Shown here: in pieces, positions 61,302 through 64,000 of the stretch
Numbering within the stretch: position 1 is the first letter of the stretch
How the letters are laid out: each line of letters begins with the position of its first letter
Assembly (NCBI GenBank): GCA_039636865.1
Contig: CP144172.1
Span: 1,798,001 to 1,862,000 of the forward strand
Length of the DNA stretch: 64,000 nt
Direction of reading: 5' to 3'
Source of the DNA: Dermatophilaceae bacterium Sec6.4
GTDB taxonomy: Bacteria > Actinomycetota > Actinomycetes > Actinomycetales > Dermatophilaceae
The notes under the pieces: model-generated
Seen by the model: only the letters and a program-made list of their open reading frames with translations
Told to the model about the DNA's origin: nothing
Databases searched by the model: none
Made by a program: the position numbers and the translations under genes

Positions 61302-62411
61302 ATGTACAGACGTATTGTCAGCGTAGCCGCAGTTGGCGCCATGGCTATTGGAGTGGCTGCTTGCGGAAGTAGTAGTAGCAGTGGCGGTAGTAAGAGCGCG
61401 AGTGGTGGCGGCGGATCAAGCAGCTCTGCTTCAATGCCGAAGGTGACCATGATGGTCGGTGGAATCGACAAACAAATCTACCTGCCGTATGAACTCGCCC
61501 AGCGCCTGGGCTTCTATAAGAAGTACGGCGTGAATATGGTGCTGTCCACCGAAACAAACGGCGGCGTGGGTGCGGAAGACGCGATGGTATCGGGCTCGGT
61601 CGACATGGCCGGGGCGTGGTATATCCACACCATCGACTTCCAGTCCAAGGGCAAGGACGTAGTCGGTATCGCGCAGTTGTCCGGGGCCCCTGGTGAGCGG
61701 GAGATGTGCGCCACCGGTAGCGGCGTACATTCGGCCGCAGACTTCAAGGGTAAGAATCTCGGCGTCACGGACCTGGGCTCCGGCACCGATGAACTCACCC
61801 AGTTCCTGGCGTCTGAGCACAACATCACCAAGAAGGGGTACAACACGATTGTTGTGCATGACGGGGCGACTGCAATCGCGGCGCTGCAGCGCGGTTCGGC
61901 CAACTGCGTGATGACCACGCAGCCCACGGTCGGTGCGATCGAATCGAAAAAGGTCGGCTACTCCGCCATTGACCTCGCGACGACGCAGGGCGCCAAAGCT
62001 GCTCTCGGCGGCGCGTGGCCGGCTGCATCGGTGCTCGCGACCCAGAAGTGGGTCGACAACAACAAGGTGGCGGCGCAGGACGTCGTTGACGCACTGGTGG
62101 CGACAATGCACTGGATCAGCACACATTCCGCCGCGGATATCGCGAACATGTTGCCGCCGGATTACGTACAGAACCCGACGATCAGTAAGGCGCAGTACAT
62201 CGCGGGCCTCACCACTGACAAGGGTCAGTTCCTACCCGACGGGATCATGCCTGCAGGTGGCCCGAAGACCGTCTACGCGATGGCGAAGACGATCGGCACC
62301 GACGTCTCCAAGGTGAAGATCGGCGATACCTTCACCAACACCTTCGTGCTGGCCGCCCTGAAGAAGGAGGGTCTGAAGGCGACGTCCACCCCAGCCGGCC
62401 CGACCGGCTGA
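61302..62411 (+). CDS. ABC importer substrate-binding lipoprotein (SsuA/NMT1-like)
   Basis: A 369-residue lipoprotein: signal peptide with lipobox VAAC (Cys at residue 21), Ser/Gly-rich tether, then an SsuA/THI5/NMT1-like bilobed domain (KVTMMVGGIDKQIYLPYELAQRLGFYKKYGVNMVL; LGVTDLGSGTDELTQFLASEHNI). Related proteins bind sulfonates, nitrate, pyrimidine precursors or aromatic acids; here the CitA/CitB-type regulators hint at a carboxylate. The upstream 43 bp carry a purine-rich site (GAGAAGAAGAAGG). Confidence 0.88.
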   Translation: MYRRIVSVAAVGAMAIGVAACGSSSSSGGSKSASGGGGSSSSASMPKVTMMVGGIDKQIYLPYELAQRLGFYKKYGVNMVLSTETNGGVGAEDAMVSGSVDMAGAWYIHTIDFQSKGKDVVGIAQLSGAPGEREMCATGSGVHSAADFKGKNLGVTDLGSGTDELTQFLASEHNITKKGYNTIVVHDGATAIAALQRGSANCVMTTQPTVGAIESKKVGYSAIDLATTQGAKAALGGAWPAASVLATQKWVDNNKVAAQDVVDALVATMHWISTHSAADIANMLPPDYVQNPTISKAQYIAGLTTDKGQFLPDGIMPAGGPKTVYAMAKTIGTDVSKVKIGDTFTNTFVLAALKKEGLKATSTPAGPTG

Positions 62412-62429
62412 CCGAGCACCCACTGGAGG

Positions 62430-62465
62430 CCCCGCACCTGCGACTACTCGTCGGTGTGGGGTTTT
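62430..62465 (+). terminator. Terminator of the ABC importer operon
   Basis: CCCCGCACC (62430-62438) pairs with GGTGTGGGG (62453-62461, one G.U) over a 14-nt loop, followed by TTTT. It lies at the end of the convergent phosphodiesterase gene and closes the importer transcript. Confidence 0.75.
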
Positions 62466-62468
62466 CGG

Positions 62469-63236
62469 CTACCTCTCGTGCCATTGGCCGCGCTCGATGA
62501 GCACATGTTTCAGTAGGTCCGCGCGGTCGGTCATCAGCCCGTCGACGCCGAGATCGAGCAGCCGGTGCATCGCGTCCGGATCGTCGACGGTCCACACATG
62601 GACCTGGGCACCGGCGCCATGCGCCTGCCGCAGGAGTGTGCGGGTGAGCACCGGAAGATTGCGCGTGCGTTCGGGGATCTGCAGGCAGTCGACAGCGCCG
62701 ATCGGAATCCGGGCAAACGGTGTCCGCCCCAACAGCAGAGCTGTTCCGACCATCGCCGGAGTGGCTACCGTCGCCACCGGCCGCGACAGCAGTGACAGCA
62801 CCACTCGGCGGCGACGGTCGGAGAACGACGCCACGCACACCCGATCCCACGCGCCATGTCGTTCGATCGCCCGCGCGAGAAGGGGAGCGGCTGCGTCGGA
62901 CTTGCAGTCAATGTTGAGGCGAAGGTGCGGCCAGGTCTCCAACAGTTCATCGAACCGGGGGATCAGCTCCACCCCACCGATCCGCACCGACGACAACTCG
63001 GTCCACGACACCTCTGCGACTTCGCCGGCGACACCGGCGACCCGGTCCAGCGATGCGTCATGAAAGGCGATGAGCTCACCGTCGGCCGTGGCGTGTACAT
63101 CGGTCTCGACGTAGGTGTAACCCAGGTCCACGGCCGCACCGAACGCAGCCATTGAGTTCTCCAGGCCGTTGCGAGAGAACCCCCGGTGAGCCAGCGCGAT
63201 CGGACCGGGCCAGTCCAGGTACGGCGTCCGCGACAT
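62469..63236 (-). CDS. Glycerophosphodiester phosphodiesterase
   Basis: A 255-residue GDPD-family TIM-barrel enzyme hydrolysing glycerophosphodiesters to glycerol-3-phosphate and an alcohol. The motif HRGFSRNGLENSMAAFGAAVDLGYTYVETDVHATADGELIAFHD contains the two catalytic histidines and the metal-binding Glu/Asp; the C-terminal WTVDDPDAMHRLLDLGVDGLMTDRAD is also diagnostic. No signal peptide, so it is cytoplasmic. The start was set at the ATG just before the domain (MSRTPYLDWPGP); the upstream open frame is Arg-rich and implausible. Confidence 0.9.
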   Translation of the reverse strand: MSRTPYLDWPGPIALAHRGFSRNGLENSMAAFGAAVDLGYTYVETDVHATADGELIAFHDASLDRVAGVAGEVAEVSWTELSSVRIGGVELIPRFDELLETWPHLRLNIDCKSDAAAPLLARAIERHGAWDRVCVASFSDRRRRVVLSLLSRPVATVATPAMVGTALLLGRTPFARIPIGAVDCLQIPERTRNLPVLTRTLLRQAHGAGAQVHVWTVDDPDAMHRLLDLGVDGLMTDRADLLKHVLIERGQWHER

Positions 63237-63265
63237 CAGCGCTACGGGCTTGCGACCGGGTCGGC

Positions 63266-64000
63266 TCAGATGTCCCGGAAGGACTGGATGTCCGCGCCGA
63301 GCGCGTTCAGCCGGGTGTAGATGTCCTCGTAGCCGCGGTTGATCACGTAGACGTTGCGCAGCACTGATTCGCCTTCGGCGGCCAGCATCGCGAGCAACAC
63401 GACCATGCTCGGACGCAGCGCCGGCGGGCACATCACCTGGGCTGCACGCCACTTGGTGGGCCCTTCGATCAGCACCCGGTGTGGGTCCATCAGGTGCACC
63501 TTGGCGCCAAGCGCCGTGAGCTCGGTCAGGTAGATGGCGCGGTTCTCATAGACCCAGTCGTGAATCATTGTCTGGCCCTCGGCAACCGCGGCAATGGCCG
63601 CGAAGAACGGCAGGTTGTCGATGTTCAGACCTGGGAACGGCATCGGGTGGATCTTGTCCTTGGGAGCAACAAGAGGCCCGGGGATCGTCTTCAGGTCGAC
63701 CAGGCGTGTGCGCCCGTTCGCCGACTGGTACTCAGTGGTCAACTCGTACTTCATCCCCATGCTGCCCAGCAGGGTCAGCTCGATCTCCATGAACTCGATC
63801 GGTACCCGCTTGATGGTGATCTCCGAGCCGGTCACGACCGCCGCCGCGAGTAGAGACATCGCCTCGATCGGATCTTCGGACGGGAAGTATTCGACGTCCT
63901 GATCGATATGAGGGTGACCGTGGACCGCGAGGGTCGTCGTTCCGATGCCGTCGATACGTACTCCGAGCTTCTCCAGGAAGAAACAGAGGTCTTGCACCAT
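63266..64000 (-). CDS. murA: UDP-N-acetylglucosamine 1-carboxyvinyltransferase-like (MurA), C-terminal part
   Basis: Partial gene cut by the right edge; 244 residues of the EPSP-synthase fold are present. Segments such as YFPSEDPIEAMSLLAAAVVTGSEITIKRVP and CPPALRPSMVVLLAMLAAEGES..NVYVINRGYEDIYTRLNALGADI are MurA-like. MurA transfers enolpyruvate from PEP to UDP-GlcNAc, the first committed step of peptidoglycan synthesis. The active-site cysteine loop would be outside the window, so a second, non-canonical MurA paralogue cannot be excluded. Confidence 0.85.
   Translation of the reverse strand: MVQDLCFFLEKLGVRIDGIGTTTLAVHGHPHIDQDVEYFPSEDPIEAMSLLAAAVVTGSEITIKRVPIEFMEIELTLLGSMGMKYELTTEYQSANGRTRLVDLKTIPGPLVAPKDKIHPMPFPGLNIDNLPFFAAIAAVAEGQTMIHDWVYENRAIYLTELTALGAKVHLMDPHRVLIEGPTKWRAAQVMCPPALRPSMVVLLAMLAAEGESVLRNVYVINRGYEDIYTRLNALGADIQSFRDI

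Overview
The window is high-G+C actinobacterial chromosome. GTG starts, 4-bp start/stop overlaps, leaderless promoters, SepH, DUF3710, DUF4193 and DUF5998 proteins, a coproporphyrin ferrochelatase and a Streptomyces-style split parE...parC pair all point to Actinomycetota. Micrococcales (perhaps Dermacoccaceae) is my guess from gene style, not a demonstrated placement. No tRNA, rRNA, CRISPR array or insertion sequence was found. Both edges cut a gene: parE on the left and a murA-like gene on the right.

Layout. 0-2.5 kb: 3' end of parE, a DinB polymerase, a long hairpin, and an HhH-GPD protein. 2.6-13.8 kb: an oxygen/nitrate respiration block made of a DevS-type GAF histidine kinase, a DevR-type regulator, a split-barrel flavoprotein, NarK and NarGHJI. 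Two DevR-box inverted repeats sit exactly 42.5 bp upstream of the likely leaderless starts of devR and of the flavoprotein-nar operon, so the two-component system probably controls itself and nitrate respiration. 13.8-17.2 kb: an accessory patch with a RecF-like ATPase, a small membrane protein and a retron-type reverse transcriptase preceded by a structured non-coding stretch. 17.2-19.7 kb: parC. 19.8-26.7 kb: DUF1990, a nuclease lipoprotein with a C-terminal sunset-like module, a secreted HAD phosphatase with an internal duplication, an FMN hydroxyacid oxidase, a nitroreductase and an acyl-CoA ligase.

26.8-31.6 kb: an ECF sigma factor coupled to a membrane-anchored Asp-box propeller, then a GNAT/acyl-CoA-synthetase fusion. 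31.6-46.6 kb: a conserved actinobacterial housekeeping run (DUF5998, phosphodiesterase, thymidine kinase, MFS, SepH, ferrochelatase, inositol phosphatase, DUF4193, dUTPase, DUF3710, OB-fold, two TrkA-type K+ proteins, a KimA-like permease, an RNA methyltransferase). It parallels the dut-ceoBC-Rv2689c neighbourhood of Mycobacterium tuberculosis. 46.9-56.6 kb: aconitase with a perfect 20-bp palindrome at its promoter, a lipoprotein, dxs, a formaldehyde-dehydrogenase-type enzyme and a UvrA paralogue. 57.0-62.5 kb: a CitA/CitB-type two-component system divergent from an SsuABC-type ABC importer. 62.5-64 kb: a glycerophosphodiester phosphodiesterase and the C-terminal half of a MurA-type enzyme.

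The best candidates for new biology are the DevR-box architecture of the nitrate block (with a 15-bp tandem repeat beside one box), the orphan retron-like reverse transcriptase, the CitAB-SsuABC pairing, the ECF/propeller pair, and the duplicated HAD phosphatase.
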